A DNA stretch of 64,000 nucleotides. Source: Membranipora membranacea (taxonomy: Eukaryota > Bryozoa > Gymnolaemata > Cheilostomatida > Membraniporidae). Position numbers and translations under genes: made by a program. The notes under the pieces are model-generated. The model saw nothing but the letters and a program-made list of their open reading frames with translations. It had not been told where the DNA came from and made no database searches. Each line of letters begins with the position of its first letter. The first letter of the stretch is position 1. Positions 47,095-59,660 of this stretch are shown here, one piece after another. Where the stretch lies: NCBI GenBank assembly GCA_914767715.1, contig OU612075.1, forward strand, positions 1,240,001-1,304,000, read 5' to 3'.

Positions 47095-47631
47095 GTATTT
47101 TTTCCTAAGAATCTATCACAGTCAACTGCTGCAAATATAAACATAAATAGTATTTGTGAGTAAACATTTTATGTGCTAATAGACACAGAGACTGCTGTTA
47201 CAAAACTAGTGGTTTGTTGAGGTTGGAGTATTTGTTGTCTGATAATGAGAGGAAACTTCACAGGGAACTTCATCTGTGTTGACTTGTAAGAAGTTACTCC
47301 CCCTCTCATTGTTGACAATTAGGAAAGTGTGTATTGGGTATAGTGTGTACTATGATGACGCCACAACACTTATCGAGTACCATAAAAAGTTAGCATTTTT
47401 ACTTATTTTCTTTTTATTATTTCACTTGGGCTTTCATAGAATTGAGAATCTATAATAACTCTGTCTGCAGATTTCAATAAAATTATCTAAAATATCACTT
47501 GTTAGGTTCCTCCCCCTTTTATTACAGACAGTCCTATTCTCTCACACGGAACCACATTTCCCACAGTTTGATTGGATAAAAAGTGAACACCACCCATCTC
47601 TTATCTATAATAACCAGTCTGTTATCACAGC

Positions 47632-47904
47632 ATGGCTACTTATAGTCAGACTCAATATTCTAACTATGACCCTCTTAGTACTGATAAAAAAAATTGTCCA
47701 TATCATGGTTTCTATAGTGTCCATGGTTCATATATCGTAATACACATATATCATCATAGTGGAGACCAATGGTGGTGTAGCTACAGTCTCAAACATGTTC
47801 ATTTAGGAGTCGGTCAGACAAAGGCCCATAGCATTTTTCTAGAGCTAAAATCTGAAAACCTGACAACTATCATAATCATGCTTCACTGTTATCATGCTAG
47901 CTGA
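47632..47904 (+). CDS. Small hypothetical protein (90 aa)
   Basis: An ATG frame starting MATYSQTQYSNYDPLSTD, then CPYHGFYSVHG and a His/Trp/Cys-rich middle (HHSGDQWWCSYSLKH). A ggataaaaagtg TATA-like motif lies about 55 bp upstream of the ATG in both copies. It has no signal peptide and no family that I recognise. It may be a first coding exon or a chance frame. The broken partner at 44447 lowers confidence. Confidence 0.35.
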   Translation: MATYSQTQYSNYDPLSTDKKNCPYHGFYSVHGSYIVIHIYHHSGDQWWCSYSLKHVHLGVGQTKAHSIFLELKSENLTTIIIMLHCYHAS

Positions 47905-48923
47905 GTGATATCAGCTTAACAAGATTATACAAAACCCCAGTAGGGATCTGAAAAAATGGCTTTGTGGCAGAAATAATTTATTTATCTCGAATCAAAGTGA
48001 ATTGGCTCTCTGTAGTTAAGTTTGTTTAAGGAGTACAGCTTCAGCTTGATGAAACTTTTCTGCCAGTAAGGAAGTATTATAAGATTTTATTGCAGCGCAC
48101 ACTTCCTTCAATTTCGAAATAGGCATCTAGTTACAACTCTTGCATCTGCCATTTGCCTCAAAGGCATCTGGTTGTTTAAAATACATCAGGAAAGAAACCT
48201 TTTAGATGCAGGATATTACTGTCCCAAACCATTCTGAATATTACTTTACTGAACCCATCTGATCGAACGTTACGAGCCAATGAGTAAAATCATATTATGC
48301 AAGCTGGCGTAAAATGACACATTTATAATACTCTCTACTTGTGGAAAAGTTTCACCAAGCTAGAACTCTGCACTCTCTACTTACCTCAATATTCAACATC
48401 AAATTGTAGCAGCAGTATTGATACACTGATGGGATGTACGTCTCAATCACTCTTACAGGACAGGTCTGCAGAGTTTATCTGATGTCACCATTTGTAGTGA
48501 TTTATCAGCTCACAATCTACAGTAAGTAATATATAATAATAATTATCTGATCTCTGTAAGTAATATATTATACATACAACAGTTATCTGATGTCTGTAAA
48601 TATAGTCTGATACAGGTTGAAAGGTTTACAGGCATTTGGTAATTAATGGTGAAAAAATAATGGTTTAGGTTGAATATAGTCTGCCCTAAAGCCCGCTGTC
48701 GCCTGTTCCTCATCAAACTGCCACAATCTGACTATGACACTGACTATGGTAACTTGAAACCCTCAAAAACACCCAACTCAGTCCAACGCTGCAAATGTTT
48801 GGGCCACTTGACCTATAAATTGGATGTTTTTGAGAGCTTACCAATAGCTGAGAGCCAATACATCTCCTAATATTATCATATTGGCTGAGATACTAAATAT
48901 ATTTCACCTTATCCTGCCCTACA

Positions 48924-48999
48924 GTTGCCTGTATTCGGAGTTGCTCCCCTCTACCCAACAATAAGTTGCCAGCAGGAAGACAGAGCAACTCGGAATACA
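48924..48999. repeat. Short hairpin element, family H, copy 6
   Basis: Duplicate of the hairpin at 45767, with cggagttgctcccctc in the left arm. Confidence 0.7.
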
Positions 49000-49928
49000 G
49001 ATATATTTTATTTAACCTGTTCTAACCCATCTCTACCCTATCATACGCTACCCTGACATACTTGGTATAAAATCACCAACGGATGTAAGAGTTTGAAATG
49101 ATTGAAATATCGTATATTTCTGCACACTGATTCAATATTTAAACTTGCGACAAACTCTACTTACCCTGCTCCTTGCCATCTGATCAGAGAGAAGAGAGCA
49201 CTGATACAATCTTACAGGTAAGTTCTGTAGAGTGGACTCGATATGCAGATGTTGTTCAATAAGATCTATCACCTACTCTAAGTAATAAATGTGAATAATT
49301 AAGATATGACTTGAGAGGCAATACTGTTAAATATTCTGTTACACTTCAGCAGTTGGCGATCGCTGGTGGTAAGACATTGGTATGGGTTCGATAAAGCTAA
49401 GGCCTAAGGTCTATGTTTATGCTCATTCACAATCACTAACCTACCTTGTCAGGATAAGATGGTATAACTTATTATATTATATTCACTCACCGGTCAGTTA
49501 CTATTGGAGAGAGAGAAGTTTCTACACCAGTCAATATTAGATTATACCAAGTTCTAGAGGAAGGATGGAGCTCACAGGCACAATGCTACTGGCTCGTTGA
49601 CAACAGACTCGAGTATTAAACACAAGTTGAACTTGGTACCACTTATCAAAAAAAGCCTGTGATCACAAGTTGAGCATTTATAACATTATTGCATTGATTC
49701 AGCAAAAGGTTGAGTGTTTAACCACAGTCTAATATTGGTAGTGGTTTTAGGCTGATAATATAATGCCTCTAACACGTATGAAATAAGGGACGCCTGTACA
49801 GCTATTATAAAAACAATGAAGCGAAGTCATAGATAGCGAGTACATAAATAATACTCAAGCCTCCTCCCTGTTTTCGAGGAATGGTGTCACTACTACACCA
49901 ACTGTGTCACTCATAGGAAATATCAACT

Positions 49929-50469
49929 CGAATAATAAATAAGCAAAGTAAACACCCTCTACTCCAGTTTCTGAAGAAAAACAATTATTCCCGCATTAAA
50001 AATCATGATTGGACACTATAAATGACTGATGATCATAAAAATTAAAAGTTTAATAATATCAGTATATTTGCCTTAAAACTGGTCGGCCATACTTTGACTA
50101 AAGAGTTTAAAAGTTCTCTGATGAGCCTAGCTCTAGATGTTATAGAATGGATGGATGGATGTTGAATGGGTGGAGGTTGATCTAGATTTCATGAAATGCA
50201 TTGCATCATTTAAACGTGTAGGTATATATATGTATAGATATGAGTTATTTGTGAACAAGCAGAAAATCCGATGAGATGTCAAATAATCAGCTCTTTGTAT
50301 TAATGTGTTGCATTGATGATACAACAGTCACAACTGGTAAGTCCAACCAGTCTGTAGCCAACACCACGGCTGTGAAAACAGACATCATTACTCTCGTCAG
50401 GGTGTGAAGAATAACTCACTAACTTCTTCATTCCCGCGTCACTTAAATATGACCACAATAAACATAATA
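49929..50469. other. No gene seen
   Basis: About 540 bp with no supported feature. Confidence 0.4.
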
Positions 50470-50955
50470 ATGATTAAGTTATATTATATATATATTATGT
50501 TATACTGGATATATATATTATGTTATATTGGATATATATATATAATGTTGTATTGGATATATATTATGTTATATTGGATATATATATACTATGTTGTGTT
50601 GGATATATATATTATGTTATATTGGATATATATATTATATTATATTGGATAGATATATTATGTTATATTGGATATATATTATGTTATATTGTATATTTAT
50701 TATGTTATACTGGATATATATTATGTTATATTAAATATATATATTTTATGTTGTATTGGATATATATTATGTTATATTTGATATATATATATTATGTTGT
50801 ATTGGATATATATTATGTTATATTGGATATATATATTATGTTATATTGGATATATATATTATGTTATATTGGATAGATATATTATGTTATATTGGATATA
50901 TATTATGTTATATTGGATATATATATTATATTATATATTATATATATTATGTTAT
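50470..50955. repeat. AT-rich minisatellite (tattggatatatat type)
   Basis: About 17-20 units of variable length (about 22-32 bp) of the form atattatgttatattggata. Long hydrophobic Tyr/Ile frames here are repeat artefacts. Confidence 0.95.
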
Positions 50956-51240
50956 GACTATTGATGCTTAACCAATCTGCTGCCTGTTTCTCCGTACTTT
51001 GCGGCAGCTTGGACTGAATACTGGACAAAGAATTATAAGAGGATTTAGTATCAGTACTAATAGAGTTATATCAAAGAGGCAGCGAACCCAGCATATCACT
51101 ATGTTAATATGTGTTCACATTTAGAGTCAGCCTCTGCTTGAACTTAAGTTGATAGTAGTTTAGAGTCAGACTTCGTTACCATGGTGATCTTTATACCACA
51201 TCTGTCTTTAACTCTGATTGCATCAGGGGAGCTACAGATG

Positions 51241-51573
51241 GTCAACTTAGGACCCTGATAGAAGACGTCCTCAAAGTCAGTCCGCGACTACGTCAGTATA
51301 TACACGTATCGATAAGGGAGTATATCTCAGATCTCATTGCGTAGATAGACCTAGTAACACAGATATATAACTCTTGTGATTGGTTCCAGGTAAATCTTAC
51401 CCTTATCAAGGCAGCCGATTTTTGGACCACAGATATAAGGGGGAAGTTCATCTTTTCATCAATTTTAAACTCCAGGCAGTTCACATATTTGCTCAGTCCA
51501 TTTCCAGTAAGTTTTTTGTCAAGACGGTCTCAAGGCAAATATGACTAGTCAACGGACAGATCATCTTTTTTTT
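51241..51573. repeat. Long repeat unit 1, part before the 5.1-kb insertion
   Basis: It matches about 61575-61690 and 62165-62320 (for example ggaccacag..ataag, ccaggcagttcacatat). The unit resumes at 56675 after the inserted element. Confidence 0.75.
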
Positions 51574-54500
51574 GACGGTTCGTGATATCGGAAGGAACAA
51601 AGCAACACCATATATCAAATCGAAGGGAATTTTCTCCTGAGTAAGAATATTAAGGTAGTAAAGAAAAAAATTTGGGGGGCGGCCATTTTTTTAAGCAAAA
51701 CGAATTTTTTGGGGACTTTTTTGGGCCTGTTTCTACCTTGGATGATAAATATATACTTCCAATGCCTCAGAAATATGCATTTAGATGATATTTATCCATG
51801 GTTAAAAAATAAATTTTGTATCTCTAAAGAAATCAACAAAAAAAACCTTAAACAAATTTAATTTCTGCAAAGTGGTAGTTGTCTCTCCCGTTTTGAATTT
51901 TTTTCATTTTTTGTTGTTTAACAAGGTTTAACTTCAACAAAATTTTACACAGACGGGTCATGAGCAATCTGCCATATCCCAGAAGAGGTACAGCAGTCAT
52001 AGTCACTCCAATCTGAATATACAGCCTTGTTTTAAGCTGGAAAGTCGAAGCAGACGTCGCACCCACAACTACAAGATTGCGGCAAAAGTTTCCTCTCATA
52101 TTCGGCAGCTGCAAGCTTACAATCTGCATTGTGATGACCGGTAGTTGGTCCCTGTCAATTCCTCTAGATCTTTAAGAGCTGGGGGTAGTGCGGTGTATAC
52201 AATCTTTCAGACAGCCCCGGTAATCTCCCGCCCATGATCGTTGATTACAGATGGTTCAATTTTTTTTATTCTGGCTTGGCAATCTCCCATTTGCTTGCCT
52301 CATAGTCAGAGAGACAGACAGAGAATGAAAGTATCTTCTGTGTTCATAGAGAATAGTTGGTTGCTGGCAGATAAAATGACAGGGTATTATAATTTTTAGG
52401 TGCATGAGACTTGCACCACCGTTTCATGCAGTGCAGCTCCCTACAGGATGAAAATTTACATTGATTCTGGAATTCGGGTTTTTTCATATATTGAAACCTG
52501 GTACATTATTTGATTATTATAAGATTTCGGTGAGGTTGTCAAAGAAACCTTACATCAAGGAATTTTATAAAGATTATCACCTATATCTTGACCCCAAAAT
52601 TCAGCAATAATTGGTCAGGACGCTAAATTAACTCTCGAAGCACTACAGCTTTAGCACAAACTGGGTAGCTGCTGAGTTGTTTAATTGCCCGTCTCCAATG
52701 ATACCAAGGCACCATTGAGCAGTTCTTAGCCTGACTTTGACTTGCAGCCGCCCCTGTGTATTTGTCTCAATGACAACTCATGATTAGCCAATATGTTAAG
52801 CCGATGTGTTAAGCCGATGTGTTATGAACACACTTGTGTGAAATGTGACAAACCACCCGGCACAAGTTTTATCCCTCCTTGTTATCCCTCCCCCACACGA
52901 GCATTCCATATAAAGGGCAACTCAAGCACCGAAATCAACAGCATTGCATAGTATCTAGTCTGCCATGTTATTAGATGATTGGAGACTTTTTTGGTTTGCA
53001 TTTGTTCATTGCTTCTGCCAGAAAAGCTTGTCTTGCCATACTTTTAGCAATTTACATGAGCTCCACCAAGACCGTCCGTTCTTGTGAGATGAAGCAGCTT
53101 TTCACGCGGGCAGAGCGTCTTTTTTGGCATCGCCAATGAGTGCAGCTATGACATGGTTAGCTTGTTCGGGACCTATTTCAAAGCTGCATCAGCAGATAAG
53201 TCCCCACTCTTTGCGACTTTTGAATTCAATGATGGCGCACTGCAGTTAAGGGAATATAGATCAACCAATAAGGCACTTTCATTGCTAGCTCACAAAGTTT
53301 TGACAGCCATGAGTGAATGAAACTCAGAGTTTTGATACCCTCCACCGACATGTCTTGCTCTCAGAATTATCCCATATCTGTTTAAACCATGTTCAATTGA
53401 GCACTTCAGGTGATTCAGAAAGATTTAGGTGATCATTAAGGATATGTTCTGAGGCAGGTACTATAAACGATTGGGTTCCTCAGTTATTTAAAAGTTCTAG
53501 GTCCGACTTTATCTCAATTTATCTTAAATTCGAATTTACACTGCCCCTTTTATCTGTAACAGAATGATGGGATAAAATCGGAATAAAAATTATACTGTTT
53601 TCAAAAATTGCCAAAAACCAAGTGTATTAATGCTAATGCTAATACCTTTGGAATGTGTGAAACTGTGATGGTTTTTGGATTATATGGAACTTATTGAGAT
53701 GTCAGGCAACGCAGATACAGCCAGCACAATTTGTTATAACTATTTAAAAATCAGAAAGATTAACTTCACCCCAAACCCTTTTAAAAAATCAAACATTATA
53801 AGTTGAAACTTTAATCTGCTCACAGAGCACGTTTAACTCATTTAATCTAACTTCATTAGCTAACCGCGCACCCGTGTGCCTCCTATCAAATGTCGGCCCT
53901 GTGGAACAAACTGTCCAACAACCTGGAATACAAAAAGACTCCGGCCACCTTCGGCACTCAGGTGCTACTGACTTTTTTTAAAACGGATTTTTGCCACATC
54001 TTGTATGGTGTATGGACTGGTACCTCAAAAAACTAAAACCTTAACACGCTGATTGCGCATGTTGGCCTCATCTCTGCCGCACCCGAATACATTCTAATTT
54101 CAAAATTCTAAATTCATTGTTGCAGTTGAAAACAAACATACCAAATCTTTGAGGCATGTGTTAGAATATGTTCACCTACAGCATAGGTGGGCAACCTTTT
54201 TTGAAAAGGGCCACATTTTACACAGCCCTGCTCAAAAGGCCTCAACAAATATTTCAAACATAAATTTGGAATGTGAGGTATATTTTGGCTCTGCATATTT
54301 TGTACAAACTAAATCAGAATATGTGATAATAAAAACTGCAGTATGTTGCGAAAAAAATTAACTCTCATGAGCTCAAACAAAATACTAATATTTATCTATT
54401 CTTCTGAAGTTTTGTGACATTAAGCTACAATCACAATCTTTCATGTGTTTGAGCAAAGGACAAGGGGAAAATTTCAATTAGGCTTGTCGAATGAAGGAAC

Positions 54501-56674
54501 TCTGTAACATTTCAGATAAAATTCCGGACCACTTGTAACATGACAACTTTTTGTTACAAAGCTGACTGCATAAGCTAAAACTAAATAATTAAATATTTAT
54601 CTAATCGTCTGAAGTTTCGTGACATTAAGTTAAATTTACAATTAATCTTAGTTACAAGTGGTTGAGCAAAGGGCAAGGGGAAATTTTTCATATTTGCCTG
54701 TCTAATATCTTGAGCACTTGTAAGATGACTACATCCAAAAGTTACGAAAGGACATTTTTGTTTTCACTGTTTTGGGTTTAGTTTTTGCAAATTGAAGCTC
54801 TTATTAAATGTAGTATACACTAGTACTGTTATGATGTTTTGTAAAGTGTGGCTTGGGAATTCCCTTGATACGTTAACATGTATGTAGCCTAACTACATGC
54901 ATGATGCAGAATGGCAAATATTATGAAACTCAAACTAAGGATTGTGCTTACAGAGGGGTATGCATTAGTCTCGTCACCCACTTTTTTCTTCTTTTTTTTC
55001 AAAAGTGGCGTTATGACAAAGCCTGCTATGCATGCTTTGACATCCACATCAGGAAAACAAATGAATGAGTAATCATTTTTGAGACAAAAGGCCGCAATAA
55101 GGCCGCAAAAGATTACTCATTAGGCCGCACCGGCAAAAAGGCCGCAGGTTGCCCACAGCTGACCTACAGGATAGGGGTGTTGTTGGTTCGCTGGAGCAAC
55201 CTGATATTAAATCGCTTGCTTTTTGAATGTCTGGCTCTAGTGAGACCTTACTGCCATGTAAAAACTGGTTTAGGAATATGTTACTTGACTTATAAGATAC
55301 TATCTGATCGCTGTAGTGCTAGGCAGTCTGGAGTGAGACTCTTTTCATTATGTATTACTGGCAGCTGTTGTTGTATTGTGCCTCAATAGCTAGATGATCC
55401 TGATCAGACTGTGCTTGTAAATGAAGATCGCATGTCTATCTGGTTTCTCTGTTGAACCTCAGTCATACTCATAGACGCTTGAAAAATTTGTCGACTCACT
55501 TTCATTTTGTTGACAACGAAGAATATACTCTTGGCCTCTCAAAGAGTTAAGGCTCACAACTAAAGACGCATCTCTTGCAGTTCATTCGTTTCATACCCTA
55601 TGTAAGAGATTGCCATGTCAGCAAACCTGGAGACGGTTTGCTTGCTTGTGTAATATTTGTAGCATTTCTTAATGTAGCTCAGTGGCCTTTTGGGACAGTG
55701 CTTTATCAAGTTGTTACTAAACTGTTGGCCTGGGGGATCCTTGCGCATTTTAACTTTCAAGATAATTCGATAAATACGACACCAGAATAATCTGGTCATG
55801 TCTCAGCGGTGCTACTCCAAAGACTAGTCTTTTGGGATTTTGATGTAGGACTGCCTTGTCCGATCACAAATGTTGTTTTACCTTTTGAAGCTCTTATAAT
55901 GACAGTAGGTTACTATACTTTCTTATACACGATTTTTTTAAATTAGAAACAAGGTGACATCAGACAATAATCTTAATCTTCAAAAAATCATTCCAATAAT
56001 CATCATTCATTGAATAGTGAAGGAAATTAATAATGACATATTTAAAGTTTAGCAGAGACAAAATTATACTCAACAATGTTAAGAAGGGTGGCAGCAAGTA
56101 ATTTATTCTAAATCTACATTTGGGAAATTAATTATATTCAAAGATCGGCAAGTGAAAATGCATTTGTAATTCGCTGTCGGACAACTCCGAATGAATACTT
56201 CATATTTGAAATGACCATAGCTTAAAAAATATTTAAGTTTTAGTTTTGAGACTTTCAGGAAGTGAAGCAAACATGTGAATCTAGCCTCTGTATTCTTTTT
56301 GAGTGAATCTGAAAAGCGAAAAAAAAGTCCTCGTCTACAGTATAACCAAATCATACTAATTTTTTGGTGCCCTCAAAATATCCGGCAGCATAAAAATCCA
56401 AGAAAGTTTTTTCAACTATTTTTATGCCACCCACTATATTTTAATCTAAAATAACTGTGTAAATCAAATTTAGTGTGATAGGAACACTCTCTGTGATGTG
56501 TAATGCAAATAGGTATATTTTTGACAAATTTGAAGTTTTCCTCTCTTTAACCCTCCGATTCAGGTGCGCCCCCCAATTAAAATTTTTTACTACCAAAATA
56601 TTCTTATTCCCTAGAGTCTTAGCTTCGATTTGATATATAGTGGTGCTTTGTTCCTTCCGATATCACGAAACGCC
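51574..56674. mobile_element. 5.1-kb inverted-repeat element interrupting unit 1
   Basis: The left end gacggttcgtgatatcggaa is mirrored by ttccgatatcacgaaacgcc at the right. Arms of about 100 bp follow (ggaacaaagcaacaccatat / atatagtggtgctttgttcc, then the poly-G/C stretch ggggggcgg / gcgccccccaa). Removing the block restores alignment with the unit at 62.3-62.5 kb, so it is a real insertion. Coding traces are weak: a minus frame near 53165-53090 reads EQANHVIAALIGDAKKDALP before a stop, vaguely like a Gag-type capsid, and a 93-codon minus frame lies at 51848-52129. Neither is convincing. A hAT-type MITE is nested at 54182-55161. The superfamily is not assigned. Confidence 0.7.
54182..55161. 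mobile_element. hAT-type non-autonomous element (980 bp), nested
   Basis: The ends read cataggtgggcaacc and ggttgcccacagctg, the TGGGCAACC inverted end common in hAT elements. Identical 8-bp flanks acctacag (54174-54181 and 55162-55169) are the target duplication. Subterminal ggccgca and ggcc motifs repeat at the right end. No transposase frame. Confidence 0.88.
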
Positions 56675-57952
56675 TTATTTTTGATGTTCAATTCATTTTT
56701 ATTCTCAATGGGTGACCGCAGAAACTGAGACTGAGTGGTCTGCAATTTTGCCATTTTTTTATTCAATTTTCGAACAAAAGAAATTGCCGAGTAATATAGG
56801 AGCTCTTGCTGAGATGCAGGAAAAACACCTAATTTTTCACCCAAATGCTCAACTCAAGCTAAAATACTATTATGCATTTGAATACGACGGACCTATGACT
56901 GCGTTATGTAAAGACGTTATGACAGGACTACATACCTGGAGGTGTAGTGATATTTGTTCCGGTGACTTCTCTGTATTGTACTGTATACATACTGAGAGGA
57001 GTAAGCGGACACTGGAGCAGCTCCCCTGATTTCTAACAGACTTCTCCAGTCGGCTTATATGTCACCATCTACAGAATGAAGACCAGATAAATTATCATAA
57101 CTTTTACTAGCCCAAAGCTAAAAAAGAGTTATGGCAGTTGTCTCCCCTGTGAATTGACCAGTATGCGTTGTGCTACAGCCTGATATAACATGGAGCTACA
57201 GTGAGTATTAGAATATACTACTTTACAGCCTATATCTAACTATTCACCTTCCATCAGCTGTACCCAGTATTTCCCCATACTCATGCTCATAGAACAAAGA
57301 CAGACTACAGAGATGCTGAGTCGAGGTAACTCTGAGAGGTCAAGAGGTCATCCTATCAGGTTCTGTGAGGATCTTCTTTATGAGAAATGCTTTTTATGTT
57401 TCAGAGTAACAAAGTCAAGAGTGACTCAGTAGAATGATCTAAGAGGGATTATACCTCACACTTACTGGTGAATAACTCTGATATCAGGTGATCCAGTAGG
57501 GGCTAATATACATTCTCTCGGTGATATCCTTTCATCAGAATATCTTCTCTGTGTGTTGAGTCGAACGTATAACTTGGCTCTCAATGTAGAATTGTCACAA
57601 TTTTATAAAATTCTCTGGTGGACTCCATCTGCAAATGCCATATTCAGCATAAAATGGAATGTGTGCTACTATGGAATTCAAGGTTAAATTTTATTTGCAT
57701 TGTGGGATTGATGTTAACATGTCATATTGATCAATGATCAACGTGGAAAAAAACAACCATTCAACTGTATCCCAAAGACTTGCTTTCAGCTTTTCTTCTG
57801 TCCCATCTTCAGAAAATATCCACATTAATAATATCTATTGCGATTTTACATTAGGCAATTGTTTAAATAATTTATGTTTCAAAGTCACATATCTTATATT
57901 GACAAGCCTTGTTTGTGGTAGAGGGAAGGGGTCTCATCTCCCACAAGGCTTG
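56675..57952. repeat. Long repeat unit 1, remaining part
   Basis: It matches 62490-63746 (cttgctgagatgcaggaaaa, then acctggaggtgtagtgatat). It ends with a hairpin (57901-57955). I see no supported exon, although short open frames are shared by both copies. Confidence 0.85.
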
Positions 57953-57955
57953 TCA
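57901..57955. repeat. Unit-boundary hairpin (copy 1)
   Basis: gacaagccttg faces caaggcttgtc around a 33-bp loop. The same hairpin lies at 63693-63747, 5792 bp away, marking the unit period. Confidence 0.8.
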
Positions 57956-57991
57956 GCATATGTTGATAGCTGATATGTGACAAGTGCTTAC

Positions 57992-58119
57992 AAACCTTTC
58001 TGTTGGCCTTAGTGAAGACCACAGCAGTCCTGGTACCATATTAATGATATCTGTGTGATGTCCATATATGACAGCTTCATCACTCAAGGTCATATATCTA
58101 CAGTGTACTATACAGGCAT
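57992..58119 (-). CDS. Exon b of the unknown repeated gene, unit 2
   Basis: 128 bp, same splice sites as 39-166. It reads ACIVHCRYMTLSDEAVIYG, then HHTDIINMVPGLLWSSLRP, then TERF. Changes relative to copy 0 are mostly conservative. Confidence 0.5.
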
Positions 58120-58551
58120 CTGAAATTAAAGAAATAATGTGGTAACTTATGATAATAGTTGTGTAATTCTCAATGTTACTATACTGTACTATATATTGAC
58201 TAGACATTAAGGATGTGGTCTTCATGTAGGTATGAACAGTCTTAGAGGGACATCAGTATATAAATAAGTAACGATGTATGGGATCTACACAACGAGTTCC
58301 TGGAGCAGTTTGCATATCTTAACATGTAACTGATTTATTGAGCTTGGTCAGGTTGGCAGACAACTCATGAAGTTTATAACTTGTGTAAATCAGCCTTCAA
58401 TAATATGGAGTTGTTATCTCTCTGAACTTCTACTTCAGAGAGTAAATAACTCCCATTTGTAGTAATATTGTGTAATAAGATTTAATATTCTATTAACAAC
58501 CAAATTGCACCACATGTATACTACAAAGTATAACCAGTTATGATAGATTAC

Positions 58552-58651
58552 CTTTTGACTCTCTGCTGATACTCTTATAAGCTCTCACACAGCCAGCTGT
58601 GTCTGGTGAGTTGGATTTCATGAACTCCACACAAACTTCATCATCATTATA
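58552..58651 (-). CDS. Exon a of the unknown repeated gene, unit 2
   Basis: 100 bp, same length and phase as 589-688. It reads YNDDEVCVEF, then MKSNSPDTAGCVRAYKSI, then SRESK. It joins exon b at 57992-58119. Confidence 0.5.
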
Positions 58652-59159
58652 CTATTAGCTGTAATATAAAGTGAAACATATAAGCTCTGACATCAGAATT
58701 AATGACCGGGTTTTCATAATTTTTATGTTTATTTGTATTTCATATTGTTTATGAGAACAACTTGCTGTGTGTTTTAGTTGACAGATTTAATGATGTATGA
58801 GACGAGCCAAATCAAGTCATCCCATACACCAGTAAATCAGTCAATAAACAATTAAAAATATAAGTAAAAGCACATGCTGACAGAAGAAAATCACACAACG
58901 GCGAATGTCAGAGAACTCCAGATAAACATACAGCAAAAAAACTGACAACTTATCCTGTCAAGTATGATAGCATTACTAAGAAGGTGAGGAAGCTCTCACT
59001 ATCTACATAAAACATAGACTACAAGGATATTGTGCAAACCAAGTGATCCAAAGCTACTGTATATACACTCCTAGGGTTCGGTCAGTGAGGTAGCTATCCT
59101 CAATACTGTAAGTTTCTCATCACATAGGATATATCTAAGATCATGTCTGATCTAATTGT

Positions 59160-59252
59160 CCTATATTCAGCATTACTCCTCTCTACCGATATTAAACTTC
59201 AGGACTCCTGACTGCGGCTTATCAGTAGAGGGGGAGCAATTCCGAATACAGG
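59160..59252. repeat. Short hairpin element, family H, copy 7
   Basis: The unit-2 counterpart of 1198-1288, more diverged (actcctctctaccgat / gcttatcagtagagggggag). Confidence 0.6.
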
Positions 59253-59283
59253 CCATCTGTTGTTTTGTCTAACTTGTGCTTAA

Positions 59284-59660
59284 AGGGCAACCAAGGTTTC
59301 GCAGCAATGCATTAATGGGTAGTAAATAATGTGCTAGGCAGCATCAGTTTTGTGCATTACGCGATGCAAAACTCAAACTAGTTGCTGACTCTAAGCTAGG
59401 TAACACTTCGGTTTAGGGGAGGTTCCAAGATATTGCTGTAATGATGATAGAGCACAGGCTAAATTATAACAGGAACAGGAAACTGCCCTGTGGTATTCCA
59501 TTTTAGTTGAGTTTGAGTACCTGATGGGTGAAATGTTTCAGAAGAATTCTGGCTGAATAATCATCCGAATTAGATTTTGTCTATTTCCCTTTGCAAAAGG
59601 TGCAATCTGCTATTAATCAATGAGGGCCAATGAGAAGTTGTTTGAAACCCTGGTTGCCCT
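59284..59660. mobile_element. TTAA-flanked MITE (377 bp) with empty site in copy 0
   Basis: The ends agggcaaccaagg and ccctggttgccct are inverted. TTAA flanks both sides (59280-59283 and 59661-59664). Copy 0 has one TTAA at 1314-1317 and no element, which defines the boundaries. TTAA targeting fits piggyBac- or Kolobok-type transposases. No coding capacity. Confidence 0.88.

Larger units (their letters stand above)
47437..49928. repeat. 2.5-kb tandem duplication, copy B
   Basis: Second copy of 44252-46793. It contains the intact small ORF (47632-47904), a hairpin (48924-48999) and a 66-codon open frame at 48670 that also exists at 45500. Neither of the latter two frames starts with ATG, and they differ mainly by amino-acid changes, so I do not call them genes. 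Confidence 0.88.

Noticed and set aside
46796-47163. Cys/Gln/Val-rich repeat protein
   Set aside because: It comes from the 10-bp ggtgtcagca minisatellite and is open in more than one frame.
50404-50971. Hydrophobic Tyr/Leu/Ile open frames
   Set aside because: Repeat artefacts of the tattggatatatat minisatellite.
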